64,000 bases of DNA from Pantanalinema sp. GBBB05 (GTDB taxonomy: Bacteria > Cyanobacteriota > Cyanobacteriia > Leptolyngbyales > Leptolyngbyaceae): contig VRZD01000031.1 of NCBI GenBank assembly GCA_016743235.1, positions 1 to 64,000 of the forward strand, given 5' to 3'. Position 1 is the stretch's first letter, and each line of letters opens with the position of its first letter. The notes beneath the pieces are model-generated. The model was not told the origin of the DNA and searched no databases. It saw nothing but the letters and a program-made list of their open reading frames with translations. The translations under genes were made by a program, and so were the position numbers. Shown here piece after piece: positions 16,201 to 25,503 of the stretch.

Positions 16201-16362
16201 TTACCCTTACCCGATCGCTGGTCGGCAACCGTATCCCAACACCCAACTGTCATTATGGAGGCTGAGAATTTACTGATCAACGATCGGGGTGAAATTCAAT
16301 TGGTTGCCCAGTTTCCTCCGTGTATCCAAATTGATGCTATTGACAGGAGCGCTGGAGAATGA
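13249..16362 (+). CDS. Filamentous-haemagglutinin N-terminal domain exoprotein (TpsA-like)
   Basis: The 1037-residue protein has a signal peptide (about 1-36, cleavage after Ala-Leu-Ala-Gln) and then the two-partner-secretion domain: Gly-Thr-Asn-Leu-Phe-His-Ser-Phe near 65 and Leu-Asn-Pro-Asn-Gly-Ile-Leu-Phe-Gly-Pro at 121-130. A long beta-helical stalk with repeated Gly-Asn-Ala-Gly/Gly-Asp-Ile motifs follows to about residue 930. The C terminus has the Cys-Gln-Arg, Arg-Phe-Ile-Arg-Thr-Gly-Arg-Gly-Gly-Leu-Pro-Pro segment found in cyanobacterial members. Such proteins cross the outer membrane through a TpsB/FhaC barrel, but none is encoded here. It overlaps the CHAT gene by 4 bp (ATGA), so the two are translationally coupled. 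Confidence 0.9.
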   Translation: MRQASSQISFSKAGTLAGLWLSGIALVLSEPMALAQIVPDSTLPVNSIVVPGCTNCTIEGGTVRGTNLFHSFSQFSVPTGGEAFFNNAAQITNILTRVTGTSISNIDGLLRANGTANLFLLNPNGILFGPNAQLNIGGSFVATTANAIQFGDQGFYRATNPENSTLLSVNPSALWFNQVSPGAIVVQSVAPPSPILQVPNGRSLLLVGGELLIEGGLFNAPGGQVELLGIAAPGTVALNDAGVGLSLSVPADISRADIRIANGSVIDVTADNGGSITIDGRNIGFLSGSYLYAGIAPGLGTVDSQAGDITFRATGAVTIAGDQFQDVISNRLWSGAVGKGGNFILIAKSLLLKDTAAITVDTTGIGNAGRVLIQVDGSVTLTESSTIFNDVRSGGVGETGGITIQANSLALMDGAELNAAIRSQASGKTGDISIQVRDRVVMDGVDNDGFSSGVFNVVEHDAVGNAGTIQVNADSLAITRGARLQANSQGKGNSGTVNVQVQNLFLLDGAEAKGSVTGIFTDLDTDGEGNGGDIKVTTGLLWLKHGAQFTANAFAKGNAGDITIAVRDQAVFDGFNGDGIISGSGNVVPARSGVFSAVGESLGDGRTVPAIGNGGDIQISARTLSVTNGAAIGTAVLSGSQGDAGKVSITTTEQMTISDQSKMVGASGIFTQVDTGGVGNANDIEINTKLLTITKGAELRASTAGQGTAGNITINSRSLEISSGGQILTTTSSDSNAGNIVIRSLDSITLAGQGSGLFANTTPGSSGNGGDIFIDPRNMLVRDGARIAVDSQGAGKGGDIDLGAQFLTLDHANISAETASTQGGNITLRIGDILLLRHGSNISTTAGTAKAGGDGGNITINTPFLVAVPTEDSNIRANAFTGRGGNIQITAQGIFGIEFRSTETQFSDITASSQFGINGTVVLNTPDVDPTQGISNLSTEPSRPALLEGCQRGGSGTSRFIRTGRGGLPPSPDERLSSMDSLDDLPLPDRWSATVSQHPTVIMEAENLLINDRGEIQLVAQFPPCIQIDAIDRSAGE

Positions 16363-19043
16363 GCGGCAGACCGTTAAACGGTTGGGTTTGGTGGCAACAA
16401 TGTTCTTGTCAGATCATTAGGCTGCTGCTATTTATGCTCTTGGGACTGCTTATGAGTTGGAGTAGTCCAACCGTGATGGCTCAAATGGCGATACAGCCTG
16501 TATTGCCATCAGCACAGTCTGCAACACCATCGCTACTCCAACAGGGATTAGATCACTACCAAGCGGGACGATTTGCGGCTGCGATCGCCCTCTGGCAGCA
16601 AGCAACGGCTAATTTCGCTAGTCAGAACGATCCGTTGAGTCAAGCATTAGCATGGCGTTATCTCTCGTTGGCGTATCAGGAGCTAGGTCAGTGGCAACCC
16701 GCAGAAACGGCGATCGTCACCAGCCTCAAGTTACTTCAGAATTTCCCTGCCGCTAGCCGCACCCCAGTTTATTTTGACGTGTTAGCCAAAGCCTTAAATA
16801 CCCAAGCTCGGTTGCAGTGGGAACAGGGGAAATTCGCCTTAGCCTTGTCTACCTGGCAAAATGCTACCCTCAACTATCAAACTGCGGGACATCATGAAGG
16901 TATTATCAGTAGCCTGATCAATCAAGCGAAAGCCCTGCAAGCGTTGGGATTGAATCTTCACGCCCGAGATACGTTGCGAACAGTGAATCAAACGCTAGAA
17001 CAGCAGTCTGACACTGAGCTGAAAGCCACCAGTATGCGCCATTTAGGGAGAGCGTTAAGACAGGTAGGGGCGATCGATGAATCGATCCATCTGTTGCAGC
17101 ATAGTCTCGCGATCGCTACTCAGCCGATCACCCGCAGCGCCATTTTGCTGGAATTGGGCAATGCCGAAAGTGCTTTGGCAGAAAGCAGTCAAGCGATCAG
17201 TAGATCACCTCAAGCCCAATCTCAGCTTCAGACCGCACTAAATGATTATCAACAAGCTGCCCAACTTCAGGCTACTCCGCTTCTGACTTTACAAGCGCAA
17301 TTAAATCAACTCAGTCTGCTAATCGAAATGCAACGGTGGAGCCAAGCCGCCCAACTCTGGCAAACTCTAAACCCGTTGGTGACTGAATTACCACCTGGTC
17401 GTACTGCAATTTACGCTCAATTAAACTTTGCCCGTAGCCTGATGCAGATGACCAGCCAACAGAACAGTCCTGCCAATTCTACGATCGCTCAACTATTAGT
17501 TAATGCCATTCAGCAAGCCAAAACTTTGCATGATCCCGCCACTGAATCCTATGCTCTGGGTCAACTGGGGGAACTGTATGAAGCCAATCAACAATGGTCA
17601 GAAGCAAAAACATTGACACAGCAAGCACTCTTACGATTAGAGGGATTAGATGCACCAGAAATCCGTTATCGCTGGGAGTGGCAATTGGGACGATTGTTCA
17701 AGCAACAGCAGGATTTTGATGCGGCGATCGCGGCGTATAATCGAGCAATCAATAACCTGGAATCCGTTCGGAATGACTTGCTACTTGTGGATGCAGAAAT
17801 TCAATTTTCCTTTCGCGATCATGTTGAACCGATTTACCGACAATTAGTTGATCTACTGCTTAGACCAGAGCATTCTCCAGAGCCAAGTCAATCCCATCTC
17901 CAACAAGCCGTAGACCACATTGATGCGTTGCAACTGGCAGAACTGGAAAATTTCCTGCGCTGTAACCTGTCGCGAACTCGGGGGCAATTAAATCAGACTA
18001 TTGATCCAGCCAGTACCTATGCCGCGTTTATCTATCCGATTCTGCTCAGCGATCGCTTAGAGGTGATCTACCGCTTGCCAGGACAACCCCTAAAGCATCA
18101 TACCCAACCAATTAGCAAAACCGATGCAGAGCGTACTCTGAGAGAATTGCGTAGAGCCATTTTAAGAGGAAACGCCGGGAGTGTGATTGCTCAATCCACT
18201 CAAGTCTATCAATGGTTGATTGAACCCCTGGAAGCCGATCTCAGCCATAACACCAATATTAAAACCTTAGTATTCGTCCTTGATGGTGAGTTACGGAATG
18301 TGCCAATGGCTGTTCTTTACGATGCCAAGACTAATGAATATCTAATTGAAAAGCCTTATGGGCTTGCTCTGTTACCCAGTTCCCAATTATTTAATTTACG
18401 CATTATCCCCAAGCGCGGGCAGATTCTAGGAGCGGGTATCAGTGAACCGTTGCAAGTTGGCGATCGCACATTCGCAGCCTTGAATGTGACTGATGAACTG
18501 GCTCAGGTACAACAGAATCCTTCCAGTGAAGTGCTACTGAATTCACAATTTACTCGCTCTCACCTATCCGAGAGACTCAATTCTGCCCATTTTTCGGTTG
18601 TACATTTGGCAACTCATGGGAACTTTAGCTCTAATCCAAATGAAACTTATATTCTCATCCATAGTTCTACATCTAACCAGGGAGAACTCTTGAGAGCGAA
18701 TGAGTTCGATCGCCTGCTGCGGGGCAATCAACCCACACCTGAGGCTGCGATCGACTTACTGATCCTAAGTGCTTGTCAAACCGCTGAGGGGGATAACCGG
18801 GCAACTCTGGGGTTAGCTGGATTGGCCGTTCGGGCTGGAGCCCATAGTACACTGGCCACCTTGTGGCAAGTCAGTGATGCCTCTACAGTCAAGCTGATGC
18901 AGGAGTTCTACAAAGCCTTCAATCAACCGGGAACTACGAAGGCAGAAGCGCTGCGATACGCCCAAGTCCAACTGTTGCAGAATCCCCAGTACCAAGCACC
19001 CTATTACTGGGCATCCTATGTTTTAGTCGGCAATTGGGTTTGA
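16359..19043 (+). CDS. TPR-CHAT protein, exported caspase-like protease
   Basis: The 894-residue protein has a hydrophobic leader at about 20-44 ending in Val-Met-Ala-Gln, so it should be exported. Tetratricopeptide-like helical repeats fill about 55-500. The C-terminal 300 residues are a CHAT domain (caspase HetF associated with TPRs) with both catalytic positions intact: His in His-Leu-Ala-Thr-His-Gly (about 753) and Cys in Leu-Ser-Ala-Cys-Gln-Thr-Ala-Glu-Gly (about 806). The conserved end Ala-Pro-Tyr-Tyr-Trp-Ala-Ser-Tyr-Val-Leu is present. Coupling to the upstream FHA gene is a recurring cyanobacterial arrangement and suggests processing or control of that exoprotein; this is inference. 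Confidence 0.9.
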   Translation: MSGRPLNGWVWWQQCSCQIIRLLLFMLLGLLMSWSSPTVMAQMAIQPVLPSAQSATPSLLQQGLDHYQAGRFAAAIALWQQATANFASQNDPLSQALAWRYLSLAYQELGQWQPAETAIVTSLKLLQNFPAASRTPVYFDVLAKALNTQARLQWEQGKFALALSTWQNATLNYQTAGHHEGIISSLINQAKALQALGLNLHARDTLRTVNQTLEQQSDTELKATSMRHLGRALRQVGAIDESIHLLQHSLAIATQPITRSAILLELGNAESALAESSQAISRSPQAQSQLQTALNDYQQAAQLQATPLLTLQAQLNQLSLLIEMQRWSQAAQLWQTLNPLVTELPPGRTAIYAQLNFARSLMQMTSQQNSPANSTIAQLLVNAIQQAKTLHDPATESYALGQLGELYEANQQWSEAKTLTQQALLRLEGLDAPEIRYRWEWQLGRLFKQQQDFDAAIAAYNRAINNLESVRNDLLLVDAEIQFSFRDHVEPIYRQLVDLLLRPEHSPEPSQSHLQQAVDHIDALQLAELENFLRCNLSRTRGQLNQTIDPASTYAAFIYPILLSDRLEVIYRLPGQPLKHHTQPISKTDAERTLRELRRAILRGNAGSVIAQSTQVYQWLIEPLEADLSHNTNIKTLVFVLDGELRNVPMAVLYDAKTNEYLIEKPYGLALLPSSQLFNLRIIPKRGQILGAGISEPLQVGDRTFAALNVTDELAQVQQNPSSEVLLNSQFTRSHLSERLNSAHFSVVHLATHGNFSSNPNETYILIHSSTSNQGELLRANEFDRLLRGNQPTPEAAIDLLILSACQTAEGDNRATLGLAGLAVRAGAHSTLATLWQVSDASTVKLMQEFYKAFNQPGTTKAEALRYAQVQLLQNPQYQAPYYWASYVLVGNWV

Positions 19044-19073
19044 GGTTCAGATCTGAGCACGAGGCGGTCATCG

Positions 19074-20576
19074 CTACCACTGACTTGGGCTTGATTCTTT
19101 AATGGTTTTCTCAACCTCTCGCTGTTGTTCTTTCTGGTGTTTTTCGGCTTCTCGCTGTTGTTCAACCCTTTGTTTCCGCATTTCCTTCACAGATTGGGTC
19201 TCTTAAGAATCAGGTGGTAAAGGAGAAGGCTCACTCCCGGATGGACTAATGTCAGGTGGGGGCGGTTCTGGATTCAGCGTTGGTGACGGCTCGGTTGGGG
19301 TGGGAGTAGCGTCAGTGATGGGTGGCACAGCATCCTGCTGCTCTGGTGGCAGGCTTGGAGAAGGCGATGAGGACGGGGATGGAGATGGGGATTCTGTATC
19401 GCTGCTTGGTTCCTTGGTCTGCTCAGGTGGAGATGGTTGCGAAGCAGGTGAGGTTTGGATAGGAGCGGATCTGGGCGCCGAGATCGGATCGGGGCTAGTG
19501 ACAGGATTGTTTGGCGTTGGCTGGACAGGTGCAGTGGTTGGCGCAGTGCTTGGTTGTGGGGTTCGGGATGAGATGGCATAAACTGCAACTAAGATAGCAA
19601 TTCCAGCTAATCCGAGTGCTAACAAGGGTCGCCAGTTGAGGGAACTAGCGCCAACTGCTACTGGGGTTCTCACAGCGCTAGCCTGACTAGCCTGCCGATG
19701 CCCCGGACTCACGGCGATCGTCGCGACTTGACTAGTTGCCTTGCCAAGGGAGCGCTCTGACCCAGAGGCATCGGGCAACAGCCGCAGCCAATCATCGACA
19801 CTTGCTGGACGATCGTGGGGTTCCACTGCCATGCCATACAGCACAGCCTGATTTACAGCAGCAGTTAGCTCAGGGCGTAGCTCGCGGGGACTGGGGAATG
19901 GTTGGCGATCGCGGAGGATTGATGCTACCGGAACTTGAGCAGTGAGCAAGGTGTAGAGTGTTGCAGCTAATCCATAGACATCCGTAGCTGGAGAGCGGCG
20001 TTCTTGAGGTAGGTATTGCTCGATCGGGGCATAACCGGGAGACACCAAACTAGTATGAGTTTGGGTTAAACCAGGAGAAAATTCGCGGGCAATGCCAAAA
20101 TCAATCAGCACCACCTGATTACTACCCTGTCGCAGAATAATATTCTGTGGTTTGACATCACGATGTAACAGGTTATTGTGATGTACCACCTTCAACGCTT
20201 CGCCAATCTGCCGAATGTAGTGCAAAGCAACTGCTTCTGAAATCGGCGGATGGGCAGAAACGATCGTATCCAGGGTTTGCCCCGGCACATATTCCATCAC
20301 AATGAACGGCAGATGATCTTCAATAAAGAAGTCAATCACCCGCACAATATTGGGATGAGCACAGAGGGCCAGTCGTTTGGCTTCCGCCTGAAACTGTTGC
20401 TGCGATTGGGCAAAATTGGGATCTTGACGGAGCGATTCATCCAAGGTTTTGACCACCACCGTTTGTCCTAGCGACAGCAAGGTGGCTTTATAAGTGACGC
20501 CAAATCCGCCTCGTCCCAGTTCGTGATCGAGGACATAGCGCTGATTCTGAAAGTATCGACCAACCAGGGTTCCCAT
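19074..20576 (-). CDS. Hanks-type Ser/Thr protein kinase with in-frame stop before a charged tail
   Basis: The frame from 20576 to the TAA at 19203-19205 encodes 457 residues. The kinase domain (about 14-270) has the glycine loop Gly-Arg-Gly-Gly-Phe-Gly (21-26), Lys43, His-Arg-Asp (catalytic Asp about 140) and Asp-Phe-Gly (about 159). One membrane segment lies at about 315-335, then a Pro/Ser/Thr-rich region outside the membrane. Past the TAA the same frame stays open for 42 codons to a TAG at 19074-19076, reading a charged repeat of the type Glu-Gln-Gln-Arg-Glu-Ala-Glu-Lys. I infer that the ancestral protein ended in this coiled tail and that the TAA is a recent nonsense change; the catalytic part should still be made. 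Confidence 0.85.
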
Positions 20577-20887
20577 AAGATGTTAGAGGCAGACGACCGG
20601 CTAAAGCATGGTTAACCTTGCTCCATTGAATTAATTCTGTGAGCTAAAATTTCACAGTCTGGATCCAATGGTTCAGGCTAAGCGTTAAACCTAGTTATTC
20701 TAACTAAGCATCATAATCTCTGCCTGCCAACGATCGCGGCTCAATCGTAGTTGAATCGGTCAAAGACCCTTGCCTTCACCCTGGAGACAACACTTACTGA
20801 GCCGCTTAAACCGGATTTGCATCTATGCAAATTTACGATCTGATGCTAGTCAGACCAAAGTTGCTGGATGCTGACTCAACTCCCTGC
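20577..20887. other. Intergenic, nothing recognised
   Basis: 311 bp between the kinase start and the porin stop. A segment CTGCCAACGATCGCGGCT (from about 20723) recurs near 23541, beyond the porin's other side. No gene seen; the 66-codon plus-strand frame at 20825 is antisense to the porin. Confidence 0.5.
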
Positions 20888-22762
20888 TTAGAAGGTAAAC
20901 GTGGTGCGCACTACAGGCACAAAGACGGTTGGGTTTTCGTCGAAACCTTCGGGATTGAAGATTACAAACAACCCAGGTGTCACACTGATATTGTCGTTGA
21001 GACGGAAGTTGAAAAAGCCTTCTAGCTGGTAGGGAGTTGCCGTTTCTGGGTCAAAAGCTCGTCCGCCTGTACTGACTCGATGCAGTGGGCTACCAAAGAT
21101 TAGCCCTGCTGAACTGCCATTTTTCAGCACATCTTTGACATGCACACCAACTAACCAACTCAGAAAGTCTGTAGAGGCATTCACATCAGCTAAATCACTC
21201 ATAATGTAGGTGGCGGAACCTGCCAGGGTGATTTTAGGTGAAATGCGAAACGCGACTGTTGCCCCAAAGGTATCCATCTGAATGCCCTGATCCGCGATCG
21301 CAAATAGCGGATTGCCATGTTTGGCGATCTGAGAGGCACTCGGGTTAAACAGAATTGCTCCAATATCGGCGGAAGACAACCCTGTACCCAAGATATTAAT
21401 TTGATGATAGCTATGGGCATAGTTCAAGCCCACATCAATACTTTTGGTGGGAGCTAACGTGAGTTGGGCAGCGGCAACATAACTCCCATTAAAGATCCCT
21501 GCTCCTAACGGGGTTTCCGGAAATCCCTGATTCACTGGCAACGCCGCATTCACACTCCCATACAGCGCTCGTAAATCGATTCCAGGTGCAATATTAAAAA
21601 TTACCCCTGCAGCTGACGCTAAACCCGTTTGCGAGGTGCCTCCTGAGACGCGATGAGCCGCAGGTAGACTGGCAAACCGCGAGACGGCTCCCTGTCCTTC
21701 ATCGGCCCACGGCAAAATGGCAGGAAACGCATCCGACACTTCCGCATTCGTCCCTGCAAAGGCGGTCAGTTTGTCTGCAACTGGAAAAATATACAATAGT
21801 TTGTAGAGTTGGACGGAGTTGTTGCCCTGACTAGACAGGTTTTGCGGATTTACCGTGGGAAACTGCGGTTCAAAAGCCAGACGGGCATTGCTAGAACTGC
21901 CAAATAACACATCGCCATAGCCTAAAGTGCTAGCTAGACTCGCCCCGGAGCCTAAGCCACTGACGTCAGAACTTGCCCCAAAGTTGTACGCTTGTAAGCC
22001 CGTAATCAGCAAATCCTTACCAGAAAAGCTGGTCTGGAAGTTAAGCCTAACTCGATTGTTGAACACAACTTGAGCATCGTCACCACCGGATGGACGCACA
22101 GGAGTTCCCCCGAGCACATTCGTGTTAGTGTTATTGACGAAATCAGAATTGCCCCCTGGGTAGGCTCCATAGGCACTAGAAACACTGAAGATTGCTTGTC
22201 CACTCAGGCGAGTTGTGGTGGAAAATTGCTGTTTCTCCAGGGTTGCCGTGCGCACTTCTAGAGCGTCAACTCGACCTCGTAACGCAGCCAGTTCTGCCGC
22301 AAACTCTTCTTGTAACCGTTGCAGCACCAATAAATCTTCTTTCTTGACCAGATCGGCAGTCGCGCCGGCAATCAGTTCCTGGATCTTGTCCATACAGGCA
22401 TTTAGACCCGCTGCAAATTCATAGCGAGTCATGGCACGGTTGCCCCGATACGTTCTGTCAGGATAACCGACAATACAACCATACCGTTCCACCAGGGATT
22501 GTAGGGCTTGAAACGCCCAGTCTGTGGGTCTGACATCAGAGAGCTGAGACACTGAGGTGACTTGTGCCATTGGACTACTCTCAGGCTGTTCTGTAGTCTG
22601 AGCTAACTCAGCAACGGGGGCGACCACCGTAGAGGCGTCGATCGCGCCATTGGCGGTTTGCGCGATCGCATTGGGTGCCGCGATCGCGGCACTGAGACCA
22701 ACCGAGGTAAATCCAATCGCTTTCAGTAATGGCAGACGAAGTGTAGACACAAGATTCCTCAC
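20888..22762 (-). CDS. SLH-domain iron-uptake porin (OprB-like)
   Basis: The 624-residue protein has a signal peptide (about 1-34, ending Ala-Ile-Ala-Gln). An S-layer-homology segment follows (about 68-135: Leu-Ser-Asp-Val-Arg-Pro-Thr-Asp-Trp-Ala-Phe-Gln-Ala-Leu, then Gly-Tyr-Pro-Asp-Arg-Thr-Tyr-Arg-Gly-Asn-Arg). After that come a coiled-coil (about 145-200) and a long amphipathic beta-barrel region ending in Phe-Thr-Phe. This is the architecture of the abundant cyanobacterial outer-membrane porins (Slr1841/Slr1908 type) implicated in inorganic ion and iron passage. The SLH part anchors the barrel to the cell wall. The final aromatic residue fits Bam-dependent insertion. A stable hairpin lies in its probable leader (22802-22846). 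Confidence 0.88.
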   Translation of the reverse strand: MRNLVSTLRLPLLKAIGFTSVGLSAAIAAPNAIAQTANGAIDASTVVAPVAELAQTTEQPESSPMAQVTSVSQLSDVRPTDWAFQALQSLVERYGCIVGYPDRTYRGNRAMTRYEFAAGLNACMDKIQELIAGATADLVKKEDLLVLQRLQEEFAAELAALRGRVDALEVRTATLEKQQFSTTTRLSGQAIFSVSSAYGAYPGGNSDFVNNTNTNVLGGTPVRPSGGDDAQVVFNNRVRLNFQTSFSGKDLLITGLQAYNFGASSDVSGLGSGASLASTLGYGDVLFGSSSNARLAFEPQFPTVNPQNLSSQGNNSVQLYKLLYIFPVADKLTAFAGTNAEVSDAFPAILPWADEGQGAVSRFASLPAAHRVSGGTSQTGLASAAGVIFNIAPGIDLRALYGSVNAALPVNQGFPETPLGAGIFNGSYVAAAQLTLAPTKSIDVGLNYAHSYHQINILGTGLSSADIGAILFNPSASQIAKHGNPLFAIADQGIQMDTFGATVAFRISPKITLAGSATYIMSDLADVNASTDFLSWLVGVHVKDVLKNGSSAGLIFGSPLHRVSTGGRAFDPETATPYQLEGFFNFRLNDNISVTPGLFVIFNPEGFDENPTVFVPVVRTTFTF

Positions 22763-23565
22763 ACAACATTAAATATCAAGTGTTCGTTAGAGCATTAAGC
22801 CATAACAAAGTTAGTGGCAAATTGAAGTTTGCGACACTAACGTTATTCACTTATCCCTAACCAAAGCATGTATAGAGTGCATGACCCAGCCACAAAACAA
22901 CTGAAAGGCATTTCATCTAAGCAAGTGAAATCTTGCCATCGGCTCTATGCATCAATCGTATTTATCTGATTGAACTGGATGCACTACAACTCGCAATAGG
23001 CTACTGCATACTGCAAATCTTCTGTGTATGAATTCTAACCGTCCTTGATGCAGCAATGCTAGCAACGGATACTTTTAATTTTTTATAGATTTGATAGATA
23101 GGTAGTTATTAATATCTGCTTAAATGCCTTACCTACCAGGAGGTCATACCATACTATCAGGCAATTTCTTGGGCAAATTCAGGGCTAATTGCAACCTAAG
23201 TGCTAGTTAAAATAAGCTCAGATTATTGGAGAAACAGGAGATAGTTATAAGCATGCAATCTGTAATCAGAAGGGCTGGGTAAAGTAGGGACAGAATTCAC
23301 CCAGGTTACTTTCAGGTCAAGAATTTATCCCCATTTAAATTGATCCTAGCGATAGATAACTATTGCTTCTTAATGGCAGTTGATTTTGTGTCGCGGTAGT
23401 GCATTCTAAAATCTCAGGACCGAGAGCAGATTTGCTCCACGAGTTAGAGCGCCAGAGAGTTACCGGGAACCAGGTGATTGTGGGGGAAGACTTGGTTGTA
23501 AAAAGCCGGGTCAAGGAGCATCATCTTACTCATTCCATCTGCCAACGATCGCGGCTAATTGTGAC
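22763..23565. other. Long AT-rich intergenic region upstream of the porin
   Basis: 803 bp without a supported gene on either strand. The porin leader hairpin is at its left edge. The middle is AT-rich (23060-23130). A CTGCCAACGATCGCGGCT segment at about 23540 repeats one near 20723. A small RNA could be hidden here, but I cannot point to one. Confidence 0.5.
22802..22846 (-). promoter_or_regulatory. Hairpin in the probable porin leader
   Basis: GTTAGTG (22810-22816) pairs with CACTAAC (22835-22841), flanked by a further ATAAC/GTTAT pairing across a small bulge and an inner CAAA/TTTG. It lies 40-85 nt upstream of the porin start codon and could be a leader structure controlling stability or translation. 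Confidence 0.5.
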
Positions 23566-25404
23566 TCAATGATAACCAGCCGCTTGCAACGCAAATAACT
23601 CTGCGTACAGCCCATCGGCTTGTAGGAGTTGCTCATGGCTACCTTGCTCGACAATTTCTCCTTGCACGAGCACAATAATCTGATCGGCCATCCGTACCGT
23701 TGAGAAGCGATGTGAGATCAGAATTGCCATCTGGTTCTGGGTCATCCGGCGGAAGTGATGAAAAATTTGGGCTTCAGCCGCCGCATCCATTGCCGAGGTG
23801 GGTTCATCTAACACTAAAATATCGGCTTGAGTCCGCATGAAAGCACGGGAAAGCGCAATCTTCTGCCATTGTCCGCCGGATAGCTCTCGTCCTCCTTTAA
23901 ACCAACGTCCTAACCGTGTGTGATAGGTTTCTGGCAGCATCGCAATAAAGTCATGGGCGGTGCCTTTCTCAGCGGCGATCGCCCAACGCTGATCATCCAA
24001 AATGGCTTCAACATCACCAGCCCCAATGTTTTCCCCGATCGTAAATTGGTACCGGACAAAGTTCTGAAAAATCACTCCAATCCGTCGATGGAGTACCTGA
24101 AGATCCCAATCTTGCAAATCCACTCCATCTAACAAAATGCGTCCAGAGTCCGGCGCATAAAGGCGCGTTAGCAGTTTAATCAAAGTGGTTTTACCAGAAC
24201 CATTTTCACCAACGATCGCCAGTTTTTCTCCCGGTTTAAGATGAAACGAAACCTGCTGCAACGCAAGACGATCGTTACCCGGATATCGAAACGTCACCTG
24301 CTCAAATCGCAGCCCATCCCCCGGTCGGGTGCCTCGGACAGCATTGCCTCTGGGTAAGGGAATCTCCTGGTCAAGAAAGTCGTACAGATTAGACAGATAG
24401 AGACTATCTTCATACATCCCGCCAATGCCACTCAGGATATTCGCGAAGCTCGATTGTCCCTGGCGAAAGACCGTGAGATACATCGTCAGATCACCAAGAG
24501 AAATGCGACGGGCGATCGCTTCTAAAATAATCCAGACACAAACGCTGTAAAAGGCTCCGGTACTGAGTAAGCCCAGTCCATAACTCCAGAACCCGCGCCG
24601 AATGGTGAGATTGCGGTCTTCCCGATAAAGGCGATCAAAAATGGTCTGATACCGTTTGAGCAACGTCGCCCCCAACTGATACAGCTTCACCTCCATGGCT
24701 GCGGTATCGTTAGACATTAACCATTCCAAATAGTTCTGTTCCCGTGATTCAGGTGTACGCCACTGAAATAGCCGAAAGGCTTCCCCCGTGAACCGCGTCT
24801 CTGCCACAAACGCCGGAATTGCTGTCAGCATCAAAATCACCACGGCTAACGGTGAGAATTTCAGGAGTAATCCAGCATAGGCGACCAGAGAAACTGTATC
24901 CTGCACTAAGCCAAAAGTGCGAGCGACCAAGCTGAGGGGACGACTGGAGGCTTCTCGCCGTGCCCGCGTCATCTTGTCATAAAATTCTGGGTCTTCAAAA
25001 TGTTGCATTTCCAAGGTCAAGGCTTTCTCTAGAATCAACAAGTTGACCTTTTGCCCCAGCAACATCCGTAATAAGGATTGACATAGCGTAAAGCCCTGCC
25101 GACAACCCGCCAGCAGCGCAACTAGTATGGCTTCTACCCCCAGATACGTGAGGGCGATCGTGGGACTGCCTGGATCGCCAGATTGAGCGGCTAACACAAC
25201 CGCATCCACAATCAATTTACCGACATACGCGATCGCAGCGGGTAACACCCCTGCAACTAGGGTTAACGCGGCAAGCGCGATCGTCAGCAGCCGATTAGTT
25301 GTCCAGACTAAATGAATGGCATGTCCGCAATAGCGGTACAGAGATAAGGATTGCTGTAATGTTTGCCAGCGTTGCCGCAGGTAATACCATTTCCGATGCT
25401 TCAT
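23566..25404 (-). CDS. ABC transporter, fused permease and ATPase
   Basis: A half-size exporter of 612 residues. The N-terminal membrane domain (about 30-330) has around six helices, with a hydrophobic pair at 38-60 and 65-75. The ATPase domain (about 350-590) has Walker A Gly-Glu-Asn-Gly-Ser-Gly-Lys-Thr-Thr, the Leu-Ser-Gly-Gly-Gln signature, Walker B Ile-Leu-Val-Leu-Asp-Glu-Pro-Thr and a switch His in Ile-Ser-His-Arg. It should act as a homodimer or with a second half-transporter. The substrate is unknown; relatives include lipid and peptide exporters. I start at the ATG at 25404; a GTG one codon upstream is also possible. The next gene upstream on the strand is about 100 bp away. Confidence 0.85.
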   Translation of the reverse strand: MKHRKWYYLRQRWQTLQQSLSLYRYCGHAIHLVWTTNRLLTIALAALTLVAGVLPAAIAYVGKLIVDAVVLAAQSGDPGSPTIALTYLGVEAILVALLAGCRQGFTLCQSLLRMLLGQKVNLLILEKALTLEMQHFEDPEFYDKMTRARREASSRPLSLVARTFGLVQDTVSLVAYAGLLLKFSPLAVVILMLTAIPAFVAETRFTGEAFRLFQWRTPESREQNYLEWLMSNDTAAMEVKLYQLGATLLKRYQTIFDRLYREDRNLTIRRGFWSYGLGLLSTGAFYSVCVWIILEAIARRISLGDLTMYLTVFRQGQSSFANILSGIGGMYEDSLYLSNLYDFLDQEIPLPRGNAVRGTRPGDGLRFEQVTFRYPGNDRLALQQVSFHLKPGEKLAIVGENGSGKTTLIKLLTRLYAPDSGRILLDGVDLQDWDLQVLHRRIGVIFQNFVRYQFTIGENIGAGDVEAILDDQRWAIAAEKGTAHDFIAMLPETYHTRLGRWFKGGRELSGGQWQKIALSRAFMRTQADILVLDEPTSAMDAAAEAQIFHHFRRMTQNQMAILISHRFSTVRMADQIIVLVQGEIVEQGSHEQLLQADGLYAELFALQAAGYH

Positions 25405-25503
25405 CACTCTACGATAGCGAGCAGCACCGGTAAACCGCTACAGTGCACCGCTGACTTCAACCGGCAAACGGCATCCGGCAATCAGAGACCGTCACCCGAT
25501 CGA

